The position numbers and the translations under genes were made by a program. Positions 1 through 9,518 of a stretch of DNA of 64,000 nt are shown in pieces. The notes under the pieces are model-generated. The model searched no databases. It had not been told where the DNA came from and was given only the letters and a program-made list of their open reading frames with translations. Numbering within the stretch: position 1 is the first letter of the stretch; each line of letters starts with the position of its first letter. The stretch lies in assembly GCA_015486015.1 (NCBI GenBank), contig WFSL01000033.1, positions 1 through 64,000 of the forward strand. Direction: 5' to 3'. The stretch is from Aquificota bacterium. GTDB lineage: Bacteria > Thermosulfidibacterota > Thermosulfidibacteria > Thermosulfidibacterales > B14-G1.

Positions 1-395
1 ATGTAATAAGACTTCCCCAGAATCCCCATGCCCCCCTTAACCCTCCCCTTGTAACTATTCTTCCACTTCAGTTTCACCACATAGCACCCCTCGGGTATCA
101 CCTTGCCAGGGGTGGGAAAATAAACCTCATTGAAATCAGAGAGTTCTACCCTAATGTACTTTTTTATAGCGTACGTGAGGTTAGGGCTCTCACATACAAA
201 AGGCCTTTTGGCGGGATAGAAAGCCACCCAAGAGGTGTACCTCTTAGCCTCCTCCCCATCCATCAAGATGCATATCTTCTCTGGCTTGGGCTTGCTGGTC
301 ACTGGGGAAGGGAGCACAGGCCAATACCCCTGAGGGGTGTGGGTACACCCTACCACCATAAATAGGCACAAGAAAAGCAAAGGAATCCTTTTCAT
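1..395 (-). CDS. Putative lipoprotein, 3' end beyond the window
   Basis: The reading frame opens with ATG at 395 and runs to the window edge without a stop, giving about 131 residues. A strong ribosome binding site (AGGGAGGAGGAGG) lies just upstream. The N-terminus MKRIPLLFLCLFMVVGC is a lipoprotein signal peptide with lipobox VVGC, so the product is probably anchored to a membrane through Cys17. The remainder is hydrophilic, and I recognise no domain. It faces away from the MBL-fold gene, and the 193 bp between them show no clear promoter. Confidence 0.72.
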   Translation of the reverse strand, partial: MKRIPLLFLCLFMVVGCTHTPQGYWPVLPSPVTSKPKPEKICILMDGEEAKRYTSWVAFYPAKRPFVCESPNLTYAIKKYIRVELSDFNEVYFPTPGKVIPEGCYVVKLKWKNSYKGRVKGGMGILGKSYY

Positions 396-588
396 AACCT
401 CCTCCTCCCTTTAGACACCTTGCCCTTACACCTTATTACAAGTCCCTTCCCCGGGCAATAGAGCCCAGATTAGACCCACATCCTTATAAGGTCTTCCACT
501 CCATCTTGGCATGGTGTATGAATAACACAGGATCCAAGTTGAGCAATCATGGGCCAGAGAAGGTGGCGAAATCGTTCAAATTGGAAAT

Positions 589-1569
589 ATGCTGATTGGA
601 GAAACACCTAAAGAGATCCAGAAGGGGCTCTTCCAAGTGAAACTCCCAACCCCATACCCTATAGGTCCTGTCTATACTTATCTCATTAGAGAAACCCCCA
701 TCACCATTATTGATGTTGGGGTGAACGAAGCCACATCCCTCTCCTCCCTTAAGAACCAACTCTCGAGCCTCGGCATCACCTTCAGGGATATAGAGTATAT
801 CCTCCTCACACATGGCCATTCTGATCACTACGGTGCCGCCCAAACGTTGAAGGAAAAAGGCGCGGGAAAGGTTCTCATCCACCCCAAGGATAGGGACAAG
901 GTGACCAACAGGAGGGGATACTACCTGCGGATGCTCCCCCACTTGGCTCGGCTGGGCATGCCACCAGATTATTTAGACTACTTCGTGAACGTTATCGCCT
1001 GGGAGACCCCCTATGCCAGAGACCTGGAAGAGGCCGAACCACTAAGGGAAGGAGACGCATTCTCTTGGAGTGAATTTACCTTGGAGGTGATAGAGACCCC
1101 AGGCCATTCCCCAGGCCACGTGGCCTTCATGGAGAGGGAACAGGGATGGGCCATAACTGGGGACTTCATATTCACCCACTTCACACCAGACCCCATCATA
1201 GATATTACTCCAGATGGACACAGAACGCCCTCAATGGCGTTACACATGGGCTCCATAGAGAAATTCTCCTCCACCGGCATACATACCTTCTACCCAGGCC
1301 ACAGGGAAGAAAAGGGAAACATCCATGAGGCCCTTCAGGAACTGAAACACCGAATAGAAAACAAAAAGAAGCTATTTCTTAACCGCCTCAAGGAACCTAT
1401 GACTCCTTTTCAGCTCATGAAGGACGTATATCCAGAGAGCGGCAAGGGCGCGGCATTTGTACTGCTCTCGGAGGTAATGGGACGCCTGGACCTATTAGAA
1501 AAGGAAGGCCTTGTGGAATCGTGGGAAGAAGGCGTCATCTTTTATAGGGCAAGGGGTACACCCCAATGA
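589..1569 (+). CDS. Metallo-beta-lactamase fold hydrolase
   Basis: A 326-residue MBL-fold hydrolase. The metal-binding motif HGHSDH is at residues 75-80, a second motif PGHSPGH at 161-167 and the bridging Asp in GD at 181-182. These are the ligands of the glyoxalase II/LACTB2-like branch, so a two-metal (Zn or Fe) hydrolase is expected. The last 90 residues look like the winged-helix tail of LACTB2-like proteins. No signal peptide is seen, so it is cytoplasmic. Substrate is unknown: thioester hydrolase or RNase-like activity are both possible. Its stop overlaps the start of the next gene (ATGA), so the two are translationally coupled. The RBS before ATG 589 is weak. Confidence 0.85.
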   Translation: MLIGETPKEIQKGLFQVKLPTPYPIGPVYTYLIRETPITIIDVGVNEATSLSSLKNQLSSLGITFRDIEYILLTHGHSDHYGAAQTLKEKGAGKVLIHPKDRDKVTNRRGYYLRMLPHLARLGMPPDYLDYFVNVIAWETPYARDLEEAEPLREGDAFSWSEFTLEVIETPGHSPGHVAFMEREQGWAITGDFIFTHFTPDPIIDITPDGHRTPSMALHMGSIEKFSSTGIHTFYPGHREEKGNIHEALQELKHRIENKKKLFLNRLKEPMTPFQLMKDVYPESGKGAAFVLLSEVMGRLDLLEKEGLVESWEEGVIFYRARGTPQ

Positions 1570-2318
1570 AGAGGGCCGTACTCCTCTGGCTGACCATTGT
1601 ATTGGCCTCCCCTCTGTGGGCGGGAGGGATCCCCGTCAAAGAGATCTTCACTTACCGCATCACGTGGAATGGGATCATGCCGGTAGGCAAGGCCAGCCTC
1701 AAGATGGAAAGGAAAGGGGGGATAATCGCCATGGAGATCAAAGCAAAGACCATAAACCCTGTTGATGTCTTCTTTACGGTGAGGGATCGCTTCTATGCCA
1801 GTGCCCCCGCCGATCTCTCCTCCTTCACCCGATATGAGAAGAAGCTACACGAAGGAAAGTACCGGCGTCACGATCTCATCATGTACGACCCATCTACAGG
1901 AGAAGTGACCTATATCAAAAACGGCAAGAAAAAGGCCCAATGGACTCATCCACCTCCCTTGTATGACCCCTTCTCCATCCTTTTTGCGTACCGATTTCTC
2001 TGTGCATGGGATAAGATCTGCCGTCTCCCTGCCACCGACGGAAAGCGCTTGGAGGAGGTAGAGGTGGTTCCCATCAAGGAAGAAAAGATAAAGGTGGCGG
2101 GTACCACATTCAGCGCAGTTAAAGTAGAACCACGCTGGAGGCGCATGAATGGGATATTCAAAAAGAAGAAGGGAGGGCATGTCTACGTGTGGTTCAGCAA
2201 AGACAAGCGCCGCATCCCTCTCAAAGTAGAGGCAGATATCTTCTTGGGGAAAGTCACAGGGGTGCTCCATGGATGGGAAAGGAAGGAAACAGACTCTATT
2301 GCCTCCTTTCAACCTTGA
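1566..2318 (+). CDS. Exported DUF3108 family protein
   Basis: A 250-residue protein with a cleavable signal peptide (MKRAVLLWLTIVLASPLWA) followed by a domain I recognise as DUF3108. Supporting features are the opening EIFTYRITWNGI and the C-terminal VWFSKDKRRIPLKVEADIF, typical of this periplasmic beta-rich family of unknown function. It is coupled by a 4-nt overlap to the MBL-fold gene. Its last 23 bp overlap the 3' end of the convergent xseA. Molecular role is unknown; a cell-envelope function is inferred only from export and family. Confidence 0.8.
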   Translation: MKRAVLLWLTIVLASPLWAGGIPVKEIFTYRITWNGIMPVGKASLKMERKGGIIAMEIKAKTINPVDVFFTVRDRFYASAPADLSSFTRYEKKLHEGKYRRHDLIMYDPSTGEVTYIKNGKKKAQWTHPPPLYDPFSILFAYRFLCAWDKICRLPATDGKRLEEVEVVPIKEEKIKVAGTTFSAVKVEPRWRRMNGIFKKKKGGHVYVWFSKDKRRIPLKVEADIFLGKVTGVLHGWERKETDSIASFQP

Positions 2319-3561
2319 GCAGGAGCCTCCCCCGATGGAGAATACCGCTCACCCTCTGACCCTCCACCACCTGGGATGCATCTACCACTGGCGTCCCCTC
2401 CTCTGTGATGAGGATGGCATATCCCCTCTCGAGCACAGCAAGGGGCGATAACCCCTCCAACTTCTCACCACACAGCCTAACCGCATCTTTCTTTTCCACC
2501 AGGCACTGATCCCATGCAGCCATCAACCGGGACCTGGCAAAGTCTAAGGCCCTTGATTTGTCCAATACCCAGGCTGTGGCGGCACCTGAGAGCCTTTCAC
2601 TAAGGTGGGATAACCTCAATCGCTGGGCATTGAGAAATGCTGCAGGGCTCTTCCCCTCAAGCTTAGCCTGCAAGGACTCCAAGCGTGCCCTCGGGAGCCC
2701 CAACAGGGTCTCTGGAAGCTTAAGCAGGGCCTCCCTGAACCTCTGCACCTGTTCCATCAATGCTGCCGCCTTACAAACCACTGCATTAGCCGCGGCAGAG
2801 GGCGTAGGGGCCCTGAAGTCCGAGGCCAAATCGGCCAATGTGACGTCCGTTTCATGGCCTACGGCGGAAACCAAAGGCACACGGGAGCCTGCCACAGCCC
2901 TCGCCACCTCTTCTGTGTTAAAGGGATAAAGGTCCTCCCTTGCCCCCCCTCCACGGGAGAGGATAATCACATCCACGTCCCCCTCCCTGTTCAGGCTTTC
3001 TATAGCGCTGCATATCTCCTGAGGGGCCTTTTCTCCCTGCACAGAGACAGGGGAGACGAGGATATGCACCCAAGGATAGGTATCACGAATCACCTTGATG
3101 ATGTCTCTGATGGCTGCTCCGTAAATGGAGGTAACAACCCCTATGGTCTTAGGAAGGAGGGGAAGGGGTCGCTTCCTTTCGGGGGAGAAGAGACCTTCCT
3201 CCTCTAAGCGCCTCCTAAGATAGGAGAGGGCCAACAGGTATTCTCCCAATCCCCTGGGCTCTAAAAAGTCCACCACAAGTTGGATGGCCCCCCTCTCCCT
3301 GTAGAAGGTGATATCACCATGACAAACCACCTGATTGCCCTCCCTAAGATGACGGAGGAAGAAGCGGGCCTTCCCTCTAAAAAACACAGCGCTGAGCTGT
3401 GCATCGGCATCCCTCAGGCTAAAATAGTAATGGCCTGTGGGGGAGGGCCTTAAGTTGGATACCTCTCCTTCCACCCAAACATCCCGAAATCCCCCCTCCA
3501 CTTCCTTCTTCAACATAGAGGTGATTTGAGAGACGGTTAAGGGGAAAGTACTCAGTCTCAC
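2296..3561 (-). CDS. xseA: Exodeoxyribonuclease VII large subunit
   Basis: A 421-residue XseA, the catalytic subunit of exonuclease VII, which degrades single-stranded DNA to oligonucleotides. The N-terminal OB fold (about residues 8-110) contains DVWVEGEVSNLRPSPTGHYYFSL. The catalytic core includes GVVTS, DVIILSRGGG and SAVGHETDVTLADLASDFRAPTPSAAA, the family signatures. A coiled-coil region follows, ending in the conserved LERGYAI segment. Length is normal. Start is GTG 3561, overlapping the folD stop by 4 nt. The small subunit gene xseB, often next door, is not seen here. The 3' end overlaps the convergent DUF3108 gene. Confidence 0.95.
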   Translation of the reverse strand: MRLSTFPLTVSQITSMLKKEVEGGFRDVWVEGEVSNLRPSPTGHYYFSLRDADAQLSAVFFRGKARFFLRHLREGNQVVCHGDITFYRERGAIQLVVDFLEPRGLGEYLLALSYLRRRLEEEGLFSPERKRPLPLLPKTIGVVTSIYGAAIRDIIKVIRDTYPWVHILVSPVSVQGEKAPQEICSAIESLNREGDVDVIILSRGGGAREDLYPFNTEEVARAVAGSRVPLVSAVGHETDVTLADLASDFRAPTPSAAANAVVCKAAALMEQVQRFREALLKLPETLLGLPRARLESLQAKLEGKSPAAFLNAQRLRLSHLSERLSGAATAWVLDKSRALDFARSRLMAAWDQCLVEKKDAVRLCGEKLEGLSPLAVLERGYAILITEEGTPVVDASQVVEGQRVSGILHRGRLLLKVERRQ

Positions 3562-4415
3562 TCTATCCCTACCCTCTGCTTAAAGGCCTGAACAGTGTTC
3601 TCCATGAGCATGGCCACCGTCATGGGTCCTACGCCCCCCGGAACAGGAGTAATAGCCCCAGCCCACCCCTGGAGCTCCTGAAAATCGGCGTCGCCTACAG
3701 TTTTCCCCTGAACCTTAGAGATGCCAATGTCCACCACAACGGCTCCCTCCTTAACCATCTCCCTCTTAATCAGATGGGGTACTCCCGTGGCGGTCAAAAG
3801 GATCTCTGCCCTCCGGGTATGGGAGGCGAGGTCCCTGGTCATGATGTGACATACGGTCACTGTAGCCATTCGGTTCAAGAGCATAAGGGCCAAAGGCTTA
3901 CCCACAATGTTGCTGGCCCCCACCAACACGACCTCCCGCCCCTCTATTGGGATACCATAATGATCTAAAAGGGCCATCACCCCCTTAGGGGTACAAGGGG
4001 CCATAGTCTCCTCTCCCAGGGCCAACCTCCCCATGTTATACGGATGGAAGCCATCCACATCCTTGTCTGGTGAAATCGCCTCTATAATGACAGATTGATC
4101 TAAGTGGGAGGGGAGGGGAAGCTGTACCAAGATTCCATCCACCTCATCCCTTGAGTTAAGCTCCTTAACAAGGGTCAAAACCTCGTCCAAGCTGGTACAG
4201 TCCGGGAGATCATACCTCCATGACAGGATGCCTGTCTCTTGGCACGCCAGGGCCTTGTGAGAGACATACAGATGTGACGCTGGATCCTTACCCACCAGGA
4301 TCACTGCCAGCCCTGGTGCCCTGCCCACCCGAGGGATGAGCCTCTCCACCTCTAAGGCTACACCATGGGTGATCTCCCAAGCCAGGTCCCTCCCCCAGAG
4401 GATATCAGTCCCCAT
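3558..4415 (-). CDS. folD: Bifunctional methylene-THF dehydrogenase/methenyl-THF cyclohydrolase
   Basis: A 285-residue FolD that interconverts 5,10-methylene-THF and 10-formyl-THF, with NADP reduction and cyclohydrolysis. Diagnostic segments are YVSHKALACQE around residues 50-60 (the catalytic Lys lies in the YxxxK motif), DGILVQLPLP around 95-105, DKDVDGFHPYN, VVLVGASNIVGKPLA (the Rossmann loop) and the terminal TPVPGGVGPMTVAML. Start is ATG 4415, inside the end of the ymdB-like gene. The neighbouring formyl-THF cyclo-ligase in the same strand run also belongs to one-carbon metabolism. Confidence 0.97.
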   Translation of the reverse strand: MGTDILWGRDLAWEITHGVALEVERLIPRVGRAPGLAVILVGKDPASHLYVSHKALACQETGILSWRYDLPDCTSLDEVLTLVKELNSRDEVDGILVQLPLPSHLDQSVIIEAISPDKDVDGFHPYNMGRLALGEETMAPCTPKGVMALLDHYGIPIEGREVVLVGASNIVGKPLALMLLNRMATVTVCHIMTRDLASHTRRAEILLTATGVPHLIKREMVKEGAVVVDIGISKVQGKTVGDADFQELQGWAGAITPVPGGVGPMTVAMLMENTVQAFKQRVGIE

Positions 4416-5205
4416 CCTCTTCCCTTAGAAAAATCCTCTTGAGTGCGACAGACTTCCTGGTACTGGCATCAATCTCCACTACAAGACCATTAAACTGCAC
4501 GGGACCCTTGGCCACCTCAAACTTGGCAGGTGTGTGGGTGAGAAAGCGGTGCAGGGGATCCTTGGGCCTCATCCCTATCACGGAAAGTGAAGGCCCTGTC
4601 ATCCCCACATCGCTGATATAGGCGGTACCCGAAGGGAGGATCTGTTCATCTGCAGTTTGGACATGAGTGTGGGTCCCCACCACTGCCGAGACCATCCCAT
4701 CTAAGTACCAGGCAAGGGCCATCTTTTCTGAGGTAGCCTCAGCATGGAAGTCTATAATTGTTATAGTATCAGGCACAGACCTCAGCACCTCCTTCGCCTT
4801 TCTGAAGGGGCAGTCCAAGGGCTCCATAAAGACCCTACCCTCAAGATTGAGCACCAAGACAGGTATGCCTTTCGGGGTACTCACAGTCACCCACCCCCTC
4901 CCAGGTACCCCAGGAGGGTAATTTGCTGGCCTTATCACCCTCTCCAAATCATCCAGTACAGGTATAAACTCCTTCTTATCCCAAATGTGGTTACCACTGG
5001 TAATCACGTCCACCCCTGCATCCAGTATCTCTAAGGCGATCTCCCTGGTAAGCCCAAATCCTCCCGCCCCATTCTCCCCATTAGCCACCACAAGATCTAC
5101 GCCATGCTCACTCACTACCGAGGGTAACCATAACTTCAAAGCCCTCCTACCAGGCCTTCCCACTATGTCCCCTACAAAGAGGACACGCAGCGCATCACTT
5201 GGCAT
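4405..5205 (-). CDS. ymdB: YmdB-like metallophosphoesterase (TIGR00282 family)
   Basis: A 266-residue calcineurin-like phosphoesterase. Seen are [15 protein letters not shown] at residues 9-23, [34 protein letters not shown] and [13 protein letters not shown], the metal ligands of this family. Characterised relatives hydrolyse 2',3'-cyclic nucleotides. The gene directly follows rny in the transcription order with an 11-bp overlap, the same arrangement as in many Firmicutes and Desulfobacterota, and supports a link with RNA turnover. Start ATG 5205. Cytoplasmic. Confidence 0.9.
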   Translation of the reverse strand: MPSDALRVLFVGDIVGRPGRRALKLWLPSVVSEHGVDLVVANGENGAGGFGLTREIALEILDAGVDVITSGNHIWDKKEFIPVLDDLERVIRPANYPPGVPGRGWVTVSTPKGIPVLVLNLEGRVFMEPLDCPFRKAKEVLRSVPDTITIIDFHAEATSEKMALAWYLDGMVSAVVGTHTHVQTADEQILPSGTAYISDVGMTGPSLSVIGMRPKDPLHRFLTHTPAKFEVAKGPVQFNGLVVEIDASTRKSVALKRIFLREEDGD

Positions 5206-6754
5206 ACTCCACCGCCCGAGTCTCCCTGATCACATGCACCTTTATCTGACCAGGGTAAGTAAGCTCCTCCTCCAGCCGCTTAGCGATATCCCTGGCCAGC
5301 ATGTAGAGCTCATCATCCCCCATATCTTGAGGTCTCACCAACACGCGCACCTCCCTGCCTGCCTGGATAGCGAAGGCCTTTTCCACCCCAGGGAACGACT
5401 TGGATATCTCTTCGAGCCTCTCTATCCTCTTTAGATAAGCCTCTACCATCTCCCTCCTGGCCCCGGGGCGGGCTGCTGAAAGTGCATCAGCAGCAGCAAG
5501 GATGATGGCCTCCGGTGTAAAGGGTTCCACCTCACCATGGTGAGAGGCAATAGCGTTCACCACCTCTGGCCCTTCCCCATACTTCCGGGCAAGCTCAGCA
5601 CCAATCCTGGCGTGCGAACCCTCAACCTCATGGTCCACCGCCTTGCCTATATCATGGAGGAGCCCCATGCGCTTCAACAAAGGCACATCGAGACCCAACT
5701 CAGATCCCATAATAGAACAGAAATAAGCTACTTCCTTGGAATGGGCCAGCATGTTTTGGGTATAGCTCGTCCTGTACTTTAACCTCCCCAAGAGTTTGAT
5801 AAGCTCAGGGTGGAGGTTATGAACACCCAACTCAAAGGCCACCGCCTCTGCATCTTCACGCATTGAGGCCTCCAGCTCCTTGCTCACCTTGTTCACTACC
5901 TCCTCGATACGCGCAGGATGAATCCTCCCGTCCTTCACCAATTTCTCCAATGAACGACGGGCTATCTCCCTCTTTACTGGATCATGACAAGAGAGGACCA
6001 CCGCCTCTGGGGTGTCATCTATAATGAGATCCACCCCCGTGATGGCCTCGAACGCCCGAATGTTCCTGCCTTCTCTCCCAATGATCCTCCCCTTCATCTC
6101 GTCCGAGGGGAGAGAGACCACAGAGACCGTATGCTCTGTTACCTCCTCGGCTGCATAGCGCTGTATAGCCTGCGACAGGATGGCCTTGGCCTTCCTGTCC
6201 GCCTCATCTCGGGCCCTATCCTCGATCTTCTTCACAATCTCATAGGCATCCTTCCTGGCCTCCTCCACCATCATGTCCATCAGTTCCTTCTTGGCCTCCT
6301 CCTTAGTGAGCTGGGCTACAGCCTGAAGACGCATGGCAGCCTCTTCAAGACGTTGCGTGAGCTCATGGTCCTTCCTGGCAAGCTCGCCCTCCATACTCTT
6401 AAGCCGCTCCTCCAGTTCCTTGAATTCCCTCTCCTTCTCCTCCATAAGCTGTGCCTTCTTCTCCAAGTACTCCTCCTTCTGGAGAAGCCGCGCCTCCATC
6501 TTCTCTATCTCTTTCCTCTTGCGGGACACCTCCTCCTCCGCCGATGCCTTCTCCTTATACACGGCCTCCTTGGCTTCAAGAATGGCCTCCTTCTTGATGC
6601 GATTTGCCTCCCTTTTGGCCTCGGCGAGGAGCTTCTGTGCCTCACTCTCTGTAGACCTTGCCTTAGCCTCCAATAGCCTCTTACCAAGGAAGTATCCCCC
6701 TATGACCCCCACCACTAAGGTTAAAAGGGGGATGAGCACCACAATACCGTTCAT
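5195..6754 (-). CDS. rny: Ribonuclease Y
   Basis: A 519-residue membrane-anchored endoribonuclease that initiates mRNA decay. It has an N-terminal transmembrane helix (residues 2-20), a long charged coiled coil (about 25-200), a KH domain with [15 protein letters not shown], and an HD domain with LLHDIGKA and a conserved ASHHGE. I place the start at ATG 6754, because GGAAAGGAGG lies 6-7 nt upstream and the protein then begins with the membrane anchor. The open frame continues further upstream but would put a charged tail before the anchor. It overlaps the cyclo-ligase stop (ATGA). RNase G (rng) is also in the window. Confidence 0.96.
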   Translation of the reverse strand: MNGIVVLIPLLTLVVGVIGGYFLGKRLLEAKARSTESEAQKLLAEAKREANRIKKEAILEAKEAVYKEKASAEEEVSRKRKEIEKMEARLLQKEEYLEKKAQLMEEKEREFKELEERLKSMEGELARKDHELTQRLEEAAMRLQAVAQLTKEEAKKELMDMMVEEARKDAYEIVKKIEDRARDEADRKAKAILSQAIQRYAAEEVTEHTVSVVSLPSDEMKGRIIGREGRNIRAFEAITGVDLIIDDTPEAVVLSCHDPVKREIARRSLEKLVKDGRIHPARIEEVVNKVSKELEASMREDAEAVAFELGVHNLHPELIKLLGRLKYRTSYTQNMLAHSKEVAYFCSIMGSELGLDVPLLKRMGLLHDIGKAVDHEVEGSHARIGAELARKYGEGPEVVNAIASHHGEVEPFTPEAIILAAADALSAARPGARREMVEAYLKRIERLEEISKSFPGVEKAFAIQAGREVRVLVRPQDMGDDELYMLARDIAKRLEEELTYPGQIKVHVIRETRAVEYAK

Positions 6755-7335
6755 GATCCCCTCCTTTCCAATCTCCAGCTTGTAGATGGTGTAATGACAA
6801 GACCTTCGGTGACCACCACATCGACCCCCCTGTCCCACCAATCTCGGGGCAAGGAATCCACCAACTGAAAGTTATAGGCCACCCCAAACGCCACCTGGTG
6901 CGGCCCTGTCTTCTCCAGCGCCCTATCGTAATACCCACCGCCCATGCCCAAACGGTAGCCATCCCAGTCAAAGGCCACCCCAGGCACGAGAAAGAGGTCC
7001 ACTTCCTCTATGGGAATGGGGGGAGAGATAGGTTCAGGGATCCCCTTATAGCCAGGAACAAGCTCCCTTAAATGGCTCACCGGACAAAACACCAGCTCTG
7101 CCCCTATCACCCTGGGAAAGAGTATCTCCTTTCCCCCCTCCACAGCCCTCCCAGCCAGGCCTAAGAGGTTCACCTCCCCCCTCCAGGGATAGTAAAAAGC
7201 CACCCTCCTGGCCTCACAATATTCAGGGCGGCAGGCCACCTTCTCTTCAATCCTATGAGACAGAAACTCCCTTAGAGAGGCATCCATTCCCTCCCTTTGC
7301 CTTTTCATCATTCTCCTTATGGACACCTTATCCAT
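6751..7335 (-). CDS. 5-formyltetrahydrofolate cyclo-ligase
   Basis: A 194-residue enzyme (YgfA/Fau family) converting 5-formyl-THF to 5,10-methenyl-THF with ATP. Seen are the N-terminal basic helix [12 protein letters not shown], the [11 protein letters not shown] segment, [25 protein letters not shown] (the nucleotide/folate-binding signature) and [21 protein letters not shown]. Start ATG 7335 has GGAAGGA 5-6 nt upstream; the longer open frame would overlap rarA heavily. It lies one gene below a 6S RNA candidate, matching the widespread zapA-ssrS-ygfA neighbourhood, here with rarA inserted. Confidence 0.93.
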   Translation of the reverse strand: MDKVSIRRMMKRQREGMDASLREFLSHRIEEKVACRPEYCEARRVAFYYPWRGEVNLLGLAGRAVEGGKEILFPRVIGAELVFCPVSHLRELVPGYKGIPEPISPPIPIEEVDLFLVPGVAFDWDGYRLGMGGGYYDRALEKTGPHQVAFGVAYNFQLVDSLPRDWWDRGVDVVVTEGLVITPSTSWRLERRGS

Positions 7336-8578
7336 ATCTGTCCTTCCAAAGGGACTTGAGCCTCTCCCCAATCTTCGCCTCTCTCCCCTGTGTGCCAGGC
7401 TTGTAAAATACGGTGAGTGGAGGAGGCATATATTCCTGATCAATAAAACCCTGAGGATACTCATGGGGGTAGACGTATCCCTTGCCTCTTACATAGGAAC
7501 TGGCATCCCTTAAGTGCGGGGGCACCTCTATGACACCCCTCTTCTTAACCTCTTCCCTCGCCTTACAGATGGCCAAATATGCCTTGTTGCTCTTTGGAGA
7601 TGTAGCCACATAAAGGGCGGCCTGGGAGAGGAGGATTGCACCCTCTGGAAGCCCCACCTCCTTTACACCTTCATAGGCAGCTACGGCTATCACAAGGGCA
7701 GCGGGATCAGCCAAGCCCACATCCTCTGAAGCTGCTATCACAATCCTCCTGGCAATATAGAGCGGATCCTCGCCTGCCTCTATCATAAAGGCCAGCCAAA
7801 AGAGGGTAGCATCAGGGTCTGATCCCCTCATACTCTTAATGAAGGCTGAGATGGCATCGTAGTGGAACTGGGTATCATAGGGATAGGACTTCTGAAACAC
7901 CTCCTGGACTATAGCAGGTGTGACCACCGGCGGTGAGAAGGAAGCAACCATAGTACAGGCCAGTTCCAGGGCGTTGAGGGCCTTCCTGGCATCCCCCGAG
8001 GAGAAATGCGCCAGCACCTCCAATGCTCCCCTCTCCACCTCCACCCGAAGAGACCTAAGGGCCTCATCCCTTTCTAATGCCCTCTCCATAATCAATAGGA
8101 GTTCTCCCTCCGAGAAGGGGTAAAAGGGATAAACATGGGTCCTGGACCTTAGACCCGGCACTAAGGCAAAGTACGGGTTTTCCGTGGAGGCGCCAATTAA
8201 AATAATTTGCCCCTTTTCCACAGCAGGGAGAAGGGTTTCCTGTTGCACCTTGTTGAAGCGATGGATCTCATCAACGAAGAGGAGGGTACGCTCCCGCTTC
8301 TCCCATCTCTCCCTGGCCCTCTCCAACACCTCCAGCAATTGCCTCTTCCCAGAGGTAACAGCAGACATCTCCACAAAGAGGGCCTGGGTCTTGGAGGCAA
8401 TAATATGGGCCAAGCAGGTCTTACCTGTACCAGGCGGCCCGTAAAACACCACAGACCGCACCATATCCTTTTCTATCATCACCCTGAGGGGTTTTCCAGG
8501 GGAAAGGATATGCTTTTGCCCAATAAACCCCTTTAGATCCTCGGGGCTGAACCTCCAAGCTAACGGCGCCTTCTCCAC
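7328..8578 (-). CDS. rarA: Replication-associated recombination ATPase RarA (MgsA)
   Basis: A 416-residue AAA+ ATPase of the RarA/MgsA/WRNIP1 family, acting at stalled replication forks. Walker A GPPGTGKT is at residues 47-54 and Walker B VDEIH at 102-106. Sensor 1 is in IGASTENPYF, and SSGDARKALNALE carries the sensor 2 arginine. The C-terminal MgsA tetramerisation domain is recognisable (SAFIKSMRGSDPDATLFWLAFMIEAGED is partly conserved in the family). Start is GTG 8578 with AGGAGGTGCA just upstream. It overlaps the cyclo-ligase gene by 8 bp. Confidence 0.95.
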   Translation of the reverse strand: MEKAPLAWRFSPEDLKGFIGQKHILSPGKPLRVMIEKDMVRSVVFYGPPGTGKTCLAHIIASKTQALFVEMSAVTSGKRQLLEVLERARERWEKRERTLLFVDEIHRFNKVQQETLLPAVEKGQIILIGASTENPYFALVPGLRSRTHVYPFYPFSEGELLLIMERALERDEALRSLRVEVERGALEVLAHFSSGDARKALNALELACTMVASFSPPVVTPAIVQEVFQKSYPYDTQFHYDAISAFIKSMRGSDPDATLFWLAFMIEAGEDPLYIARRIVIAASEDVGLADPAALVIAVAAYEGVKEVGLPEGAILLSQAALYVATSPKSNKAYLAICKAREEVKKRGVIEVPPHLRDASSYVRGKGYVYPHEYPQGFIDQEYMPPPLTVFYKPGTQGREAKIGERLKSLWKDRYG

Positions 8579-8664
8579 GCTGCACCTCCTGTGGAGAAGG
8601 GGTCAGTCTTCAGATCACGGCTTTACCTGGGTATGTACTCCTCCCCTCTGCCCGTAAGGCCTCT

Positions 8665-8835
8665 CTCTATATGTGTAGGAGGGCATCCCTGGATGCCTGT
8701 ATATCCAAGGGCCCCCCGCTTTGCCGTTGTGGATGGGTGAACTTGAACCTGGCTGTGGCCAGGTGGGGATTCCGCACAAGGTCTTAGGACTTCCCCCCAA
8801 CGGGGGCATGCCCTCCTGCCCTGAATTTAGGATTC
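8665..8835 (-). ncRNA. ssrS: 6S RNA candidate
   Basis: The 325-bp gap between zapA and rarA has no good coding frame, but on the minus strand it can form a long rod. A 10-bp closing stem pairs 8808-8817 with 8677-8686 (AGGAGGGCAT with ATGCCCTCCT). Next inward, CCGTTG pairs with CAACGG and GCCCCC with GGGGGGC. A central unpaired stretch follows and an apical hairpin around CACCTGG/CCAGGTT. One rod with a central bubble is the 6S RNA architecture, and zapA-ssrS-ygfA synteny is widespread. Exact ends are my estimate. An unrelated structured leader of rarA is the alternative. Confidence 0.62.
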
Positions 8836-8903
8836 CCCTTTTCGTTGAGTTGGGCTCAAGTCGTTGCCACCCCGGACGCACAAAGCAGGGGACCAAATCC
8901 ACC

Positions 8904-9197
8904 TTACTGACCTCCTTCCCCCTGGGCCTTTTCCATCAACTGGATAAGATAACCCACCTTTCTTCCTATCTCCTCTTCCAGTTCCTCTAATCTTATCTTA
9001 ACTTTAAAATACTCAGCGGCAATGTTCAAGGCTGCGGCTAAGGCGATCTTCTCGGTGCTCACCATAAGGGCATCCTGGGCTATTTCTCTCATCCTTTCGT
9101 CCACCATAGCCGCACATCGCAAGAGGTCCTCCTGACTCTCAGTGGGGGCATTCAGGGCATAAGTCCTGTTGAATATTCGAACCTCTGCCTTAGCCAC
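8904..9197 (-). CDS. zapA: Cell division protein ZapA
   Basis: A 97-residue ZapA, which promotes bundling of FtsZ at the division ring. The N-terminal globular part begins AKAEVRIFNRTYAL and continues through the DLLRCAAMVDERM segment typical of the family. The C-terminal half is a coiled coil (VKIRLEELEEEIGRKVGYLIQL). Start is GTG 9197 with GGAGGAGG upstream. It overlaps the 3' end of the upstream coiled-coil gene by 8 bp and precedes the 6S RNA candidate. Confidence 0.9.
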   Translation of the reverse strand: MAKAEVRIFNRTYALNAPTESQEDLLRCAAMVDERMREIAQDALMVSTEKIALAAALNIAAEYFKVKIRLEELEEEIGRKVGYLIQLMEKAQGEGGQ

Positions 9198-9471
9198 GGT
9201 CCTCCTCCATCAGACCTGCATCCTGAGAAAGCACCTCCTGATACTCCTCTATCCGCCTGATGAGGTTATCAATCCTGGCCTGGACGCTATCCCTTTGATG
9301 AGAAAGGGCCTTAAGGAGCTCTTCCCTTTCTGCCAGGGTCCTCTCCAGCTCAAGTACCCGCCCCCTCAGCCGGGCATTCTCTTCCCGGAGACGGGCCACC
9401 CGAGAGATAAACTCCACAACCTTCTCCTCCAGAATCTCCAGGCCCAGGACCCCTTTCCCCACCTGATCCAT
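9190..9471 (-). CDS. ZapB-like short coiled-coil protein
   Basis: A 93-residue, almost entirely helical protein with heptad-like leucines: LEEKVVEFISRVARLREENARL is representative, followed by a Q- and R-rich second half. Size, composition and position immediately before zapA match the ZapB-like cell division factor often paired with ZapA. Coiled coils match each other easily, so the name rests mainly on context. Start ATG 9471 has GGGGAGGG about 7 nt upstream. It lies 48 bp downstream of the mltD-like gene and probably shares its transcript. Confidence 0.65.
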   Translation of the reverse strand: MDQVGKGVLGLEILEEKVVEFISRVARLREENARLRGRVLELERTLAEREELLKALSHQRDSVQARIDNLIRRIEEYQEVLSQDAGLMEEDRG

Positions 9472-9518
9472 TCGCCATCCCTCCCCTTACCTCCAAGACA
9501 CTCAGGCTGGCTTCACCC

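Noticed and set aside
5984-6785. Long plus-strand frames opposite rny
   Set aside because: They are Leu- and Ser-rich antisense shadows of the coiled-coil region of rny, with no RBS or homology.
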